Below, piece after piece: positions 8,984 through 18,368 of a stretch of DNA of 64,000 nt (the first letter of the stretch is position 1; each line of letters opens with the position of its first letter). Below the pieces are notes generated by a model. That model worked only from the letters and a program-made list of their open reading frames with translations, searched no databases and had not been told where the DNA came from. The translations under genes and the position numbers were made by a program. Location: assembly GCA_050951725.1 (NCBI GenBank), contig JBMNJO010000024.1, positions 1-64,000 on the forward strand, written 5' to 3'. This DNA is from DTU052 sp050951725 (lineage in GTDB: Bacteria; Bacillota; Syntrophomonadia; Syntrophomonadales; DTU052).

Positions 8984-9733
8984 CTATTGTCTTAGTATAG
9001 AATCTCGATGCTTCAGTCGGTAGCTTTCCCCGGACAGGTTAAAAATCTCACTGTGATGAGCGATTCTATCAAGAATTGCGGTCGTAATAATGGGATCGCC
9101 CATCAGCTCGGCCCAATCTTCAAAACCCTTGTTTGATGTTATGATTAATGATGCCTGTTCATAAAGTGCCGATATCAACTGGAAGAACAAATTGGCTTCC
9201 TGGCGCGAGATAGGGACAAAACCTATCTCGTCAATAATCACCAAGTCCGAAGCCATGAGCCGTTTTACCTTCTGCCGGCTGCGTGGGGAAGTGGCTTCCA
9301 GCTTCAAGTGCTTCATCAATTCATCCATGTTTACGAAGCTCACCCTGTACCCCTTTTTGACTGCCTCATATCCAATAGCCACTGACATGTGGCTCTTGCC
9401 GACCCCGGGAGGGCCCAAAAAAATCAGATTGTAGCATTTTTCTATCCACTGCATATCCAATAACTGATTAACCTGTTTCCGGGTAATAGAACGCTGAAAT
9501 ACGAAATCAAACTCGTCAATTGTTTTGATAAAGGGGAACCCGGCCATCTTCATTCTGCGTTCCTCAGCCCGCTTTTCCTTGTATGTCAGCTCTCCTCGCA
9601 AAAGGCGGTTCAAGAACTCCAAGTACGACATATCGGTAATGTTAGCCTCTTGGAGTGCCTGATCCAGGTTGTCCCGGCTCCAAGAAAGATTAAGGCTTTT
9701 CATGTAACCTCTGGTTTCTTCGGCCTTGTTCAA
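8984..9733 (-). CDS. istB: IS21 helper ATPase IstB
   Basis: DnaC/IstB-type AAA+ ATPase of 249 residues; Walker A is GPPGVGKSH and Walker B LVIIDEIGF. It supports the IstA transposase by forming ATP-dependent complexes on DNA. The gene overlaps the 3' end of istA by 44 nt, the usual IS21 arrangement, indicating coupled translation. The length and motifs are intact. Confidence 0.93.
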   Translation of the reverse strand: MNKAEETRGYMKSLNLSWSRDNLDQALQEANITDMSYLEFLNRLLRGELTYKEKRAEERRMKMAGFPFIKTIDEFDFVFQRSITRKQVNQLLDMQWIEKCYNLIFLGPPGVGKSHMSVAIGYEAVKKGYRVSFVNMDELMKHLKLEATSPRSRQKVKRLMASDLVIIDEIGFVPISRQEANLFFQLISALYEQASLIITSNKGFEDWAELMGDPIITTAILDRIAHHSEIFNLSGESYRLKHRDSILRQ

Positions 9734-11264
9734 CGTTCACACCTCCATAAATAGCGGCATACTCGCTAATATTTCTTACCTCTGTTTTGATTCGGTAGGC
9801 GGGAGGTATGGCCGATGTATCAAGTATGGATCCACTTGTCTTGCTCTCTTTGGTTTGGGCAACGTAATCGAGAGCTATTGCGAACTCGACGGCACTAAAA
9901 ATCCGTCTTTCTAAGCAATGGCTTAATGCCTGAAATATCGTTTCTGCGTCATGATTTGCAATCGTTCGATTGATAAGATCATACTGGTCACGAATGTATC
10001 TGGGCTTTTCTTTACGAATGCCCTTCAAGAAAGCAACTGCTGTCTCACTTCCTCCCAAGTTAGCCAGTGTATTCTCAAAAAGTTCGGCTATCTTTGCTGA
10101 ATGGTCACGCTTATGGTTGTTGTTGCTGATTAGTTTGCCTTTTTCAAGCGCTATCCTGTGAATGGCCAACTGCTCACCTGTATTCAGGTCAAATATACTG
10201 AGAAGACCCTGGTCTTCTTTAATTACTACCTCCCTTTCGGGATAATAACTGCCAAGGGGCAGAGTATACCGATTGCCGTTGAACCATATGGTATTGTCTT
10301 TACGCACCTGCCTTGTTACAATTTCTTCAGGTTGATTAATTATGTTCGGTATCGGTTTTAAGTGTTTTTGCTCTTCCTTAAACACTTCTGCCGGTACCAT
10401 TTTTGTTGTGCCATGTATATTGGCGTTTCCGGTTCTTGCTAGCCATTCTATACACCCCTGATTAAAATCCGTGATGTTATCAAAGATCCGGTGCCGGGCG
10501 TAATTGTTCTTTGCGTATTTGATAACCGCTTCAATTTTACCTTTGGTCTCGGGATCGTTTTTGCGACAGAGATATACTCTGAATCCCATCTGTTGCCGGA
10601 ACCTCTCAAACTCGGCCGTAAATATGACATCACCAGAGTTTTCGCTTATGGCCAAGAGCCTATCCTGGTCGTAGACTATTTCTTCTGGCACCCCTCCCAT
10701 AAATTCAAATGCCCGATAATGCATATGTATGAACCTGGCCGTGGTTAGTGGTTTGTCCTCCCATTCAACGTACTTTTGACGGCTGCGTGATAGGACTAGC
10801 CCGAATCCAGTAAGCTTTACCTTCTGACCCTCAGTATTCTTAAGGTTGATAAATCCTAGATCAACCTGGGCCTGGTAACCCATGGGCAGCTCTTCTGTTG
10901 CCTGATACTGGCGGACCTTAACAGATTTCTTAATTCCATGCTTTATTCGCAAACTGGCTACGTATCGTCTAAGTGTCCTCTCCTTTCCGTGGTAATCGGG
11001 ATAATGCTCTTTGAGCCAGTCATGTACTTGGGCTGACGAGATATCAGGATGTTCTTGTAACCACCTCACTATCTGATCTTCGTATTTTTCTAGTTTCTTT
11101 GTTCTTTGGTTGTTCCGCCTCATTTCCGAAAACTCGTCTGGCGTCACCTTCCAATAACGGTCAACGGTTTTCCAATCTATCCCTAATCGTCGCTTAACCT
11201 GTGATTTGTTAAGTCCCATCGCTTTTAGTTGCTGCAGATCTTGATACATCGGCCACCCTTTCAC
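9690..11264 (-). CDS. istA: IS21 transposase IstA
   Basis: DDE transposase of about 524 residues. It has an N-terminal helix-turn-helix (GLNKSQVKRRLGIDWKTVDRYW), an integrase core with catalytic acids in QAQVDLGF, VYDQDRL and DPETKGKIEAV, and a C-terminal Mu-like region. The start is probably the GTG at 11264, preceded by GGGAGAGG, although the frame is open to 11306. It is followed by istB in overlapping frame. The gene appears functional, in contrast to the truncated copy at 37.3 kb. Confidence 0.92.
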   Translation of the reverse strand: MKGWPMYQDLQQLKAMGLNKSQVKRRLGIDWKTVDRYWKVTPDEFSEMRRNNQRTKKLEKYEDQIVRWLQEHPDISSAQVHDWLKEHYPDYHGKERTLRRYVASLRIKHGIKKSVKVRQYQATEELPMGYQAQVDLGFINLKNTEGQKVKLTGFGLVLSRSRQKYVEWEDKPLTTARFIHMHYRAFEFMGGVPEEIVYDQDRLLAISENSGDVIFTAEFERFRQQMGFRVYLCRKNDPETKGKIEAVIKYAKNNYARHRIFDNITDFNQGCIEWLARTGNANIHGTTKMVPAEVFKEEQKHLKPIPNIINQPEEIVTRQVRKDNTIWFNGNRYTLPLGSYYPEREVVIKEDQGLLSIFDLNTGEQLAIHRIALEKGKLISNNNHKRDHSAKIAELFENTLANLGGSETAVAFLKGIRKEKPRYIRDQYDLINRTIANHDAETIFQALSHCLERRIFSAVEFAIALDYVAQTKESKTSGSILDTSAIPPAYRIKTEVRNISEYAAIYGGVNVEQGRRNQRLHEKP

Positions 11265-11401
11265 CTGATTCCTCTCCCTGCTAAATTGTTGTCTTTCAAC
11301 AAACAATTTTAGCTGGTCTGGAACATTGCGGTAAATATTATCCGTTTTTATTGGCCAATTTTTCTCCCTTTTATTTTACCGTTCACATTATTCCGCTATG
11401 A

Positions 11402-11680
11402 TTACAGTCCCGACGGATTCTTGGCGTTGGTATTGCCAGTTAAAGGCTGATTGGTAATCGCCGTGGGGTTGCTGCTCAACTGGCTTTCGGCGAAGGCAAT
11501 CATCTTCCGTACCATGTTTCCGCCAACGGCACCGGCATCGCGGGAAGGCACATTACCCCAGTACTCGCCTTGAATCTCTTTGCCAACCCCAAGCTCCTGA
11601 GCTATCTGGTATTTGAAATCGTACAATGCCTTTGATGCTTCAGGAACAAGCACGCGATTTCTCTTCTGACCTCTTGCCAT
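11402..11680 (-). CDS. Alpha/beta-type small acid-soluble spore protein
   Basis: SASP of 92 residues that coats and protects spore DNA. The conserved core is complete: ALYDFKYQIAQELGV contains the region cleaved by the germination protease, and GEYWGNVPSRDAGAVGGNMV with KMIAFAE is the second family block. The N-terminal extension is basic and the C-terminal tail is Asn/Pro-rich and variable. AAAAGGAGGTGA precedes the start. It is the clearest sign that the host forms endospores; expression would be forespore-specific (sigma-G), though I did not identify a promoter with confidence. Confidence 0.95.
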   Translation of the reverse strand: MARGQKRNRVLVPEASKALYDFKYQIAQELGVGKEIQGEYWGNVPSRDAGAVGGNMVRKMIAFAESQLSSNPTAITNQPLTGNTNAKNPSGL

Positions 11681-11970
11681 TCATTTTTCACCTCCTTTTC
11701 GCTGTGGTATCTCTATTGTTCCCTGAAGCCCGCCGGTCATGCCTAACACTTATTGTCCATGGTGTCAATTGATTACAGGTGAGGTGTGCTTAACCGCAGT
11801 GATATGATTAGTCATTACGAAACCTTCTCTCTTTAGGGTTTTCTCAGCCATGCCCATTATTTTCTTTTCTTATTTTTTACGTTAATTAATTTTTCCTTGA
11901 TAACGGCATAATATCACCAAGTCGAATTCTTTAATTGCTCGGTACCAAGACCAATTAATCATTTGGTGAG

Positions 11971-13530
11971 GTGATTAAAATTTCACAAAGCTTCAATTAT
12001 GCTGAACCACCCAGCCCTTACTGGATCAGGTCAACCCCGGAGACGAACTATCCGGAATTGACAGAAGACATCAATACGGACGTGGCTATTGTCGGCGGTG
12101 GAATTGTCGGCATCACCTGCGCCTACCTTCTGGCCCATGCGGGTTTAAAGGTTACAATCTTAGAAGCCGACCGCATTCTCCAGGGAACCACCGGACACAC
12201 CACTGCTAAAGTAACCTCGCAGCATTCCCTGATTTATGACCGGCTGATAACCCAAATGGGGCAGGAAAAGGCTCGCCAGTATGCCGAGGCCAACAAAAAT
12301 GCGTTACGGTTCATTGCCGATACGGTGGCGGAAAAAGGGATCGACTGCGATCTAACCTGGCGCCCCGCTTATGTCTACACCCGGTCTGACAACTACGTTC
12401 AGCAGATTGAAAAGGAGGAGAAAGCAGCTTCCGCTCTGGGGCTTAAGGCCTCGGTGGTGCATGACCTTCCCCTGCCTTTCAGCGTTAAAGCCGCTTTACG
12501 GTTCGACGGGCAGGCCCAGTTTCACCCTCTCAAGTATTTAAAAGCCCTGGCCAAAATGCTGCCCGATTCGTGCCGCATCTTTGAGCAAACCCGGGCTGTC
12601 AACATCGAAGAAGGAAGTTCCATGGCAGTAATCACCAATCAGGGCAAAAAGGTCACGGCTTCCAAGGTGGTAATCGCTTCCCATTACCCGTTTTTCGATG
12701 GAGGTGGGATGTACTTTGCCCGGATGTATCCCAGTCGCTCGTACGTCATCGCCATAACCATAAAGGATGAATTTCCGGAGGGTATGTTTATCTCAGCCGA
12801 AAAGCCCACCCGCTCCCTGCGCTCCCAACCCCTGGAGGACGGAGAGCTGATTCTGGTGGGGGGAGAAGATCATAAGACCGGCCAGGTTACGAATACCGGC
12901 GTCCATTATGACAATCTGCTGCAATATGCTCACGATACCTTTGAAGTGAGTGAGGTGAAGTACCGCTGGTCAACTCAGGATTATATCACCCTGGACGGAG
13001 TTCCCTACGTCGGCAACCTCACCGCCAAACACCCCAACCTCTATGTGGCCACCGGGTTTGCCAAGTGGGGCATGACCAACGGTACAGCCGCGGCTACGAT
13101 AATCAGAGACCTGATCGTCCGTGGCGACAGTCCCTGGAAAGAAGTCTACTCCCCATCCCGCTTCAACGCGGCTTCGGCGGTCAATTTCGTGGCAACCAAT
13201 CTCGACGTAGCCAAACACCTGGTGGCCGGGAAGCTTAAACCGGCCGAAAAAATGGAGGATCTACCTCCGGGAGAGGCCAGCATTGTCAGCATTGACGGGG
13301 AGAAGACAGGTGCATTCCGCGATGATCAAGGACAGCTCCACCTGGTGGACATCACCTGCACCCACATGGGATGTGAGCTCTCCTGGAACGAAGCCGAACG
13401 TTCCTGGGACTGCCCCTGTCATGGCTCCCGGTTCACCTACGAAGGCGACATTATTGAAGGCCCGGCCTTAAGCAAACTGCGCCACCCCGGGGAGGGTCCA
13501 AACCAGGTCGAACCGAATGTGCTCCAGTGA
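11971..13530 (+). CDS. FAD-dependent oxidoreductase with C-terminal Rieske domain
   Basis: A 519-residue fusion. The N-terminal DAO-type FAD domain shows the dinucleotide motif VGGGIVGIT (about residues 41-49) and a later GFAKWGMTNGTAAA block. A Rieske [2Fe-2S] domain at the C-terminus has CTH and CPCH ligand motifs near residues 463-484. Related proteins in Bacillus and Clostridia (YhfW-type) are annotated as glycine/D-amino-acid oxidase-like, but the substrate is unknown. The start is a GTG after GGTGAG, with a stop codon shortly upstream, so it cannot begin much earlier. It stands alone between the SASP gene and an oppositely oriented ABC transporter. Confidence 0.88.
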   Translation: MIKISQSFNYAEPPSPYWIRSTPETNYPELTEDINTDVAIVGGGIVGITCAYLLAHAGLKVTILEADRILQGTTGHTTAKVTSQHSLIYDRLITQMGQEKARQYAEANKNALRFIADTVAEKGIDCDLTWRPAYVYTRSDNYVQQIEKEEKAASALGLKASVVHDLPLPFSVKAALRFDGQAQFHPLKYLKALAKMLPDSCRIFEQTRAVNIEEGSSMAVITNQGKKVTASKVVIASHYPFFDGGGMYFARMYPSRSYVIAITIKDEFPEGMFISAEKPTRSLRSQPLEDGELILVGGEDHKTGQVTNTGVHYDNLLQYAHDTFEVSEVKYRWSTQDYITLDGVPYVGNLTAKHPNLYVATGFAKWGMTNGTAAATIIRDLIVRGDSPWKEVYSPSRFNAASAVNFVATNLDVAKHLVAGKLKPAEKMEDLPPGEASIVSIDGEKTGAFRDDQGQLHLVDITCTHMGCELSWNEAERSWDCPCHGSRFTYEGDIIEGPALSKLRHPGEGPNQVEPNVLQ

Positions 13531-13616
13531 GCCCCGGCAACGGCAGCCTGCAGGACCCTTTACCGGGCTGAGCCCGGGAAGAGGTGCAGAATACAGGGCG
13601 GTTTCCCCGCTTCTTT

Positions 13617-14430
13617 TCAGACCAGAAGGTCTTTGCGCTGGTAGCGCCAGTAGGCAAATAATATGGCAGCTATGGTAGTTAAGAGCATTATATGGAGGTA
13701 CACCCGTTCGATAGTCCCGTCATTGGCCAGGACACTCGTGGGCTGGACGTAGTGGAAAGGTGAGAAGTATTTCAACCATCGCAGCTTTTCATTGATGGCG
13801 GCAATAGCCCCCAGGAGGTAGGTGACAAAGAACAATCCCAAGCCTATAGTCACAGGGTTGCTGTCGCGGGGGAGCATCGCGGAAAGGGCAAAGCCGATAG
13901 CCAGAAAAACCATCTGCCCTGCCAGCATTCCGCTGAACATGGCGAGGGTCAGGGGCAGGTATTCATACCCCGGATCCCGGAAACGCGTGAAGCAGGAGGA
14001 CGGAGGCGACAAAGATAATCAGGTTGAACGCCCAGAGTATGGTTACGATGGACACCAGCTTGCCGGTTGCTATCTCCAGGCGGGTAACCGGCCGGGCATA
14101 GAGGAACTCGATAGTACCCTCGGATTCCTCCTTGATGAGAGCAGAGGTGCCCAGTATCAACGCATAAATGGCGGCGGCCATTAAAATATACTGGGCAATA
14201 TAGGCATAATACTGAAGCAGGTCCGAAAAATCTGTGGTCACGGTGAGGCCAAAGGCCTCCAATAATGCGGGCGGCAGGGCATCGAGCTTCTCTTTCGTCA
14301 AATCTGCCAGCCCACTCTCAGCCATGGAAGGGAAAAAAGCCATAAAGAGCACCAGCAGCAGGGTTACTACTGCCGACCATGTCAAAAGTCCTTTCAACAG
14401 CCGCCGGGTTTCAAACCCGTATATACTCAT
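13617..14430 (-). pseudogene. ABC-2 permease, single frameshift
   Basis: One membrane permease of about 271 residues written in two frames. The first part (from 14430) begins MSIYGFETRRLLKGLL and contains GTSALIKEESEGTIEFLYARPV, typical of ABC-2 exporters. It leaves frame at LLHAF, near the sequence TTTCCGGG at about 13980, and the second frame continues RDPGYEYLPLTLAMFSGM with four more membrane segments to KDLLV. One base too many or too few explains it. Either the gene is inactive or the base is a sequencing error; two further large genes nearby show the same kind of lesion. Confidence 0.8.
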
Positions 14431-15317
14431 GACTCTTCTTCCTCCCGCTCATAAAAGTGCATAAACTGCTCCTCCAGGGACGCTTCTTCAATACGCAGAT
14501 CATCGATGGAGTACCGGACGAGTGTTTTCAGCAAGCGATCGATATGCCCGTCAAAGACGAAAACATAGGTGTCATCGGCAGCCTCAACCTTTTTAATCCC
14601 CAGTTCATGCAGGGCTGTGGTGAGATCATCCTTGGATTTGACGATTACACGGCGGCTGGCATTACCAAGCAGTTCGTCGACCCGGGTCACCTTGATGATC
14701 CTGCCCTCCCGTATAAAGCCCACCCGGTGGCAGTGGCGCTGTACCTCCGAGAGGTTGTGACTGGACAGGAAAACGGTTGTCCCCTCCTGGTTTATCTCCT
14801 TCAGTCGTGAAAAAAGACGGCTCTGAATGAGAGGGTCCAGGCCGTTGGCAGGTTCATCGAGGATGAGCAGACGGGGTTTATGCATCAAAGCCTGTGCGAT
14901 AGCCACCTTCTTCTTATTGCCCAGGGAAAGGCTGCCAATCTTTTTGTCCACCTCAATCTCAAATTCCTGGCACAGCCGCTCCAGGTATGCACGATCGATG
15001 TTTTCGTAAAAGTTCGCCGCGTAATTTAAGAGGTCACGCACCTTAATCTCCCGATAGTAGTTGATCTCCCCCGGAACATATCCGGTAACAGCCTTAATGC
15101 GCATGCTCTCTTTTACACAGTCCATGCCGAAGATGGCGGCTTCTCCGGAACTCGGATATATGAAGTTGAGCAGGGTGCGGATAGTAGTTGACTTCCCGGC
15201 TCCGTTCGGGCCGATAAAGCCGAAGAATTCACCCTCCTCTACGGTAAGATCGAGGTTTTCAATTCCTCGGCTTTTCCCATAATACTTGGTCAACCCCCGG
15301 GTCTGAATGACTGCCAT
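14427..15317 (-). CDS. ABC transporter ATP-binding protein
   Basis: ATPase subunit of 296 residues partnering the ABC-2 permease, whose start codon overlaps its stop. Walker A is GPNGAGKSTT, the signature LSLGNKKKVAIAQAL, Walker B LLILDEPANGLD, and the switch histidine lies in LSSHNLSE. A C-terminal region of about 80 residues is typical of drug/bacteriocin exporter ATPases (CcmA type). The start follows GGCGGAGAG. With the permease frameshifted, its function depends on whether that lesion is real. Confidence 0.93.
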   Translation of the reverse strand: MAVIQTRGLTKYYGKSRGIENLDLTVEEGEFFGFIGPNGAGKSTTIRTLLNFIYPSSGEAAIFGMDCVKESMRIKAVTGYVPGEINYYREIKVRDLLNYAANFYENIDRAYLERLCQEFEIEVDKKIGSLSLGNKKKVAIAQALMHKPRLLILDEPANGLDPLIQSRLFSRLKEINQEGTTVFLSSHNLSEVQRHCHRVGFIREGRIIKVTRVDELLGNASRRVIVKSKDDLTTALHELGIKKVEAADDTYVFVFDGHIDRLLKTLVRYSIDDLRIEEASLEEQFMHFYEREEEES

Positions 15318-15552
15318 ACATCTCTCCGCCTTGCTGCGTAATCAGGTTTGACCGACAGGTAATCCTTGAGCAAATCCTGCTGACCTGTTGATATAGGTAT
15401 AACCTGATGCACAGTTTTTTACTCCCATTGATAAACAGAATCAAGGCGGCAGGATTAAATAGAAAGCCCGGTGCCGACATTACGACGGCATCCGGGCAGG
15501 CAAGACAGACATTACGTCCCCGCAGGATATTTCCTTTAAGAACCACAGGCAA

Positions 15553-15915
15553 CTATAACAGAACTCCCCGGGTTACAATCCTCTTCTGCAGTGATTTATC
15601 GCAGTTCTCCAAACATTTCAGGTTCACCCCGATGGGCGAGGCCAGAGCTTCAGTTTCGCGCATGGCCTTCCGGAAGTCGCCCGAGAACCCAACCAGACCC
15701 AGATCAACCCCCGAGCACCGGTCGAATTCCTCCCGGGCGAGAGAACCATAAAGATAAACCTGCTTTACTCCGTAATGTTCCTTGAGCATGGCTGCAACCG
15801 CCTGAGCTTTCTGCAGGGTTTGATAGTAATGAGAGCGTTCTTCCTGCATACTAAGTTCCCAAAGTTGATGGCGCAGGCTCTGCAGAACCTGTTTATAACC
15901 ACACATGCGATCCAC
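15553..15915 (-). CDS. MNT-type nucleotidyltransferase domain protein
   Basis: A 120-residue protein with a helical N-terminus and a minimal nucleotidyltransferase fold. The motif YLYGSLAREEFDRCSGVDLGLVG corresponds to GSxARGE...SDIDL, but the first acidic position (S-D-x-D) reads SGVDL, so one metal ligand appears replaced by glycine. Proteins of this kind often act as antitoxins with a HEPN partner, but no HEPN gene is adjacent. Activity is doubtful. Confidence 0.65.
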   Translation of the reverse strand: MDRMCGYKQVLQSLRHQLWELSMQEERSHYYQTLQKAQAVAAMLKEHYGVKQVYLYGSLAREEFDRCSGVDLGLVGFSGDFRKAMRETEALASPIGVNLKCLENCDKSLQKRIVTRGVLL

Positions 15916-15984
15916 CTCTTAATATTAAAGCAAGTATAGTAGAGGTCATCTTCCGGTTCCTGCAGGGAAGGTTACTTCTCCAAC

Positions 15985-16437
15985 CTAACCTTGAGGCACC
16001 TCCCCTTTTTTGGTCAATCTTTTCTGAAAGTAGATAAATACCGGCAGCGGGATAACAATCCACCCCAGGCTCTTGATGAGAGAGTTCTTGGCCCGTTCAA
16101 TCTGTCGGTTTCGCTCACCCTCCACCATGGCTTCATAGCTCGCCCTTAACTCGTCTTCCGAGAGTTCCGGGACCGTCGGGGTCTCGTTTTCCAACCCGGG
16201 TCTAATATCCCGGTTAAGCTTATACTCCTCAAACGTCTGATAGTAAGGTGTAGGAGCAATCATGTCGGCAATCGCCATAAATGCACTCACGGTACCACCG
16301 ATAGTCATCATCAGTGTGGCAAACAGCACCAGATACACATAAATGTTTTTAATCACATCGTCCCCTTCTTTCTTGATTTCCTCCCTGGTCTTAATCCCCC
16401 AAAAAATAACCACTGCAATAAACAGAACTATAACCAA
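15985..16437 (-). CDS. Unknown membrane protein
   Basis: About 150 residues with hydrophobic segments at the N-terminus (VIVLFIAVVIFWG), in the middle (YVYLVLFATLMMTIGGTVSAF) and near the C-terminus (LGWIVIPLPVFIYF), separated by a charged loop. I do not recognise the family. The true start is uncertain: the frame stays open some 30 nt upstream, where GAGGTGAG precedes an ATT codon, and no ATG is available. It stands alone between the MNT gene and the acyl-CoA ligase. Confidence 0.55.
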   Translation of the reverse strand: MVIVLFIAVVIFWGIKTREEIKKEGDDVIKNIYVYLVLFATLMMTIGGTVSAFMAIADMIAPTPYYQTFEEYKLNRDIRPGLENETPTVPELSEDELRASYEAMVEGERNRQIERAKNSLIKSLGWIVIPLPVFIYFQKRLTKKGEVPQG

Positions 16438-16593
16438 CAGTGCAAATGGGAAAATAGCTGCAACTCTAATGATTCAACTCACCTCACTTTTTAATCCCGC
16501 TTGCCGAAAAGCCCTACCGGAGAATTTTTTCTTATTATACGCCGGGTCATATCGTTATCTTTCTGGGTTGGGTCAATACTTTTATCCTAAAAG

Positions 16594-16631
16594 AAAGGGC
16601 GTGGTTCCCCTGAATAGGAAACCCGCCCTTT
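16594..16631. terminator. Bidirectional hairpin terminator
   Basis: AAAGGGCG-GGTT and AACC-CGCCCTTT form a long stem, about 30 bp past the stop of the acyl-CoA ligase gene on the minus strand. T-rich or A-rich flanks on both sides would allow use in either direction. Confidence 0.7.
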
Positions 16632-16659
16632 ACTTTTACCACTGGTTTAGAATGTGACT

Positions 16660-18285
16660 TTATTTCGGCACATATTTTAGCTCTTGCTTCATGACCTTCC
16701 CGGTAGCATTCAGCGGGAATTCAGTCATAAACTCGATGTATTCCGGTATTTTGTATTTGGCAATTCTTTCCTTGAGGAAATCTTTGACCTCCTCGGCAGT
16801 AAGACTGCCCGGCTCTTTGGGAATGATACAGGCTTTAACCCGTTCACCCAATGCTTCATCCGGTACACCTACTACTGCCACCGAGCTGACCTTGGGATGC
16901 TCTTCCAGGACCAATTCGATCTCGCGCGGATAGATGTTCTCGCCACCCCGGTTGATCATTTCTTTCTTGCGCCCCGAGATGTAGATGTAGCCTTCTTCAT
17001 CCATCCAACCCATATCCCCGGTGTGCAGCCAACCATCAATAATGGTTTCCGCAGTAGCCTCAGGATTGTTGAGGTAGCAGGTCATGTTGGCATCACTCTT
17101 GATGCAGATCTCACCCTTTTCACCATAGGGAAGGATGTTATTATTGTCATCCATGATCTCGATTTCCTGCCCGTATACCGCTACTCCAATAGACCCCAGT
17201 TTAGGGGTCACCCCGGCATTGGAGGTGGAATAACCGGTGACCTCCGTCAATCCGTATCCTTCCAGGACCTCGACATTGAACTTTTCTTTGAAAGCCCGGA
17301 TCAGTTCCGGCGGCATGGGAGCCGCGCCACTGAACGCATAACGCAGTTTCAGTTTGGAGCGGTCAATGGTGCTCGGGTCTATTGAATTGAGAACATAATT
17401 GTACATGGTGGGAACGCCCTGTATTAAGGTGATACCATTTTCCAGAACCGAGGGCCAAAAGTCAGTCGGCGAGAATCTTTCCCGGATACAGACCCTGATA
17501 CCCTGGAAGATTACAGGATAAGTCCAGCAGCATATGGGGTTGGTGTGGAACATTGGCAAAAAGACAATGTACATGTCATCCGGTTGGTTGATACCGATTT
17601 GGGTACGGGCAATACAGATTGACATCTGAGCCTTATTCGAGATTACAATACCCTTGGGCCTGCCGGTGGTTCCTGATGAATAGAGCAGCAGGAAGGGGTC
17701 ATCCTTGGATCCTTTCACCAGGGCTTCGTCTGCCGGGTAGGTGGCCAGGATATCTGCCATGGTGGTATCCGCAATCTTGGCGTTGTGCTCCACTCCGGTT
17801 ACAACCTCAACCACGATAGGTTTGGTCTTGGCCATTTCGACTGCCTTGGCAAACTCCTCCATATAATTGCTGCTGACAAATACCACCTTGGGTTTGGAGT
17901 CATCCAGCACATGAGCGATTTCCGGCGCCTTCAGCATGAAGTTGATGGTACCGGCAATACATCCCAGCTTCTGCGATCCGAACATATTATAGTAAACCTC
18001 AGGCGAGTTGAGGACCATGGAAGAGACAATATCGCCCTTCTTGACACCCTTGGACTTCAGGTAATTGGCCACCCGATTAGCCCGCTCGTTCACCTGACCA
18101 TAGGTGACACTCTGACCGTAATACCTTACAAATTCCTGATCGGCAAGTTCCTGGGACCTAACGTAAACCATCTCTGCCATGGTCTCAAAATCATACCGAA
18201 GGTTTCTGCCTTTGAAAACGGGCAGTTCATCCCATTTCGGCAATGTTCGAGTTTTCCTTTTACTCATATCGTTCACAACAGACAT
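16660..18285 (-). CDS. AMP-forming acyl-CoA ligase
   Basis: Acyl-CoA synthetase of the ANL superfamily, 541 residues. It activates a carboxylic acid with ATP and CoA. The P-loop is LLYSSGTTGRPKGIV, the A5 motif GYGLTEVTG, the A7/A8 block GWLHTGDMGWMDEEGY with SGRKKEMINRGGENIYP, and the A10 lysine lies in NATGKVMKQEL. It is the last gene of a five-gene minus-strand cluster around 4-hydroxybutyryl-CoA dehydratase, so its substrate may be a short hydroxy- or unsaturated acid, which is inference. AAGGGAG abuts the ATG; a GTG three codons later would be better spaced. Confidence 0.9.
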   Translation of the reverse strand: MSVVNDMSKRKTRTLPKWDELPVFKGRNLRYDFETMAEMVYVRSQELADQEFVRYYGQSVTYGQVNERANRVANYLKSKGVKKGDIVSSMVLNSPEVYYNMFGSQKLGCIAGTINFMLKAPEIAHVLDDSKPKVVFVSSNYMEEFAKAVEMAKTKPIVVEVVTGVEHNAKIADTTMADILATYPADEALVKGSKDDPFLLLYSSGTTGRPKGIVISNKAQMSICIARTQIGINQPDDMYIVFLPMFHTNPICCWTYPVIFQGIRVCIRERFSPTDFWPSVLENGITLIQGVPTMYNYVLNSIDPSTIDRSKLKLRYAFSGAAPMPPELIRAFKEKFNVEVLEGYGLTEVTGYSTSNAGVTPKLGSIGVAVYGQEIEIMDDNNNILPYGEKGEICIKSDANMTCYLNNPEATAETIIDGWLHTGDMGWMDEEGYIYISGRKKEMINRGGENIYPREIELVLEEHPKVSSVAVVGVPDEALGERVKACIIPKEPGSLTAEEVKDFLKERIAKYKIPEYIEFMTEFPLNATGKVMKQELKYVPK

Positions 18286-18368
18286 CTCCCTTCAACTGAT
18301 TTATTTAACGAAGACTCCGGGTAACCAATTATTGGGTCAACCAAAATCAAATGATAACTAAACGGCCA

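Larger units (their letters stand above)
8932..11387 (-). mobile_element. Complete IS21-family insertion sequence
   Basis: A 2.46-kb element with istA and istB. The terminal inverted repeats can be aligned over about 40 bp: both contain GGAGAA and TTGGCCAATAA, and the outer ends read TGT.A.CGGT. The sequences directly outside the two ends do not show a matching target duplication, and the gene broken on the left does not resume on the right, which suggests deletion or rearrangement after insertion. A 489-bp right-end fragment of the same element recurs at 37341-37829. Confidence 0.85.

Noticed and set aside
15259..15552. Open frame of 97 codons between the ABC ATPase and the MNT gene
   Set aside because: No ribosome site, overlaps the ATPase start, and composition is not protein-like.
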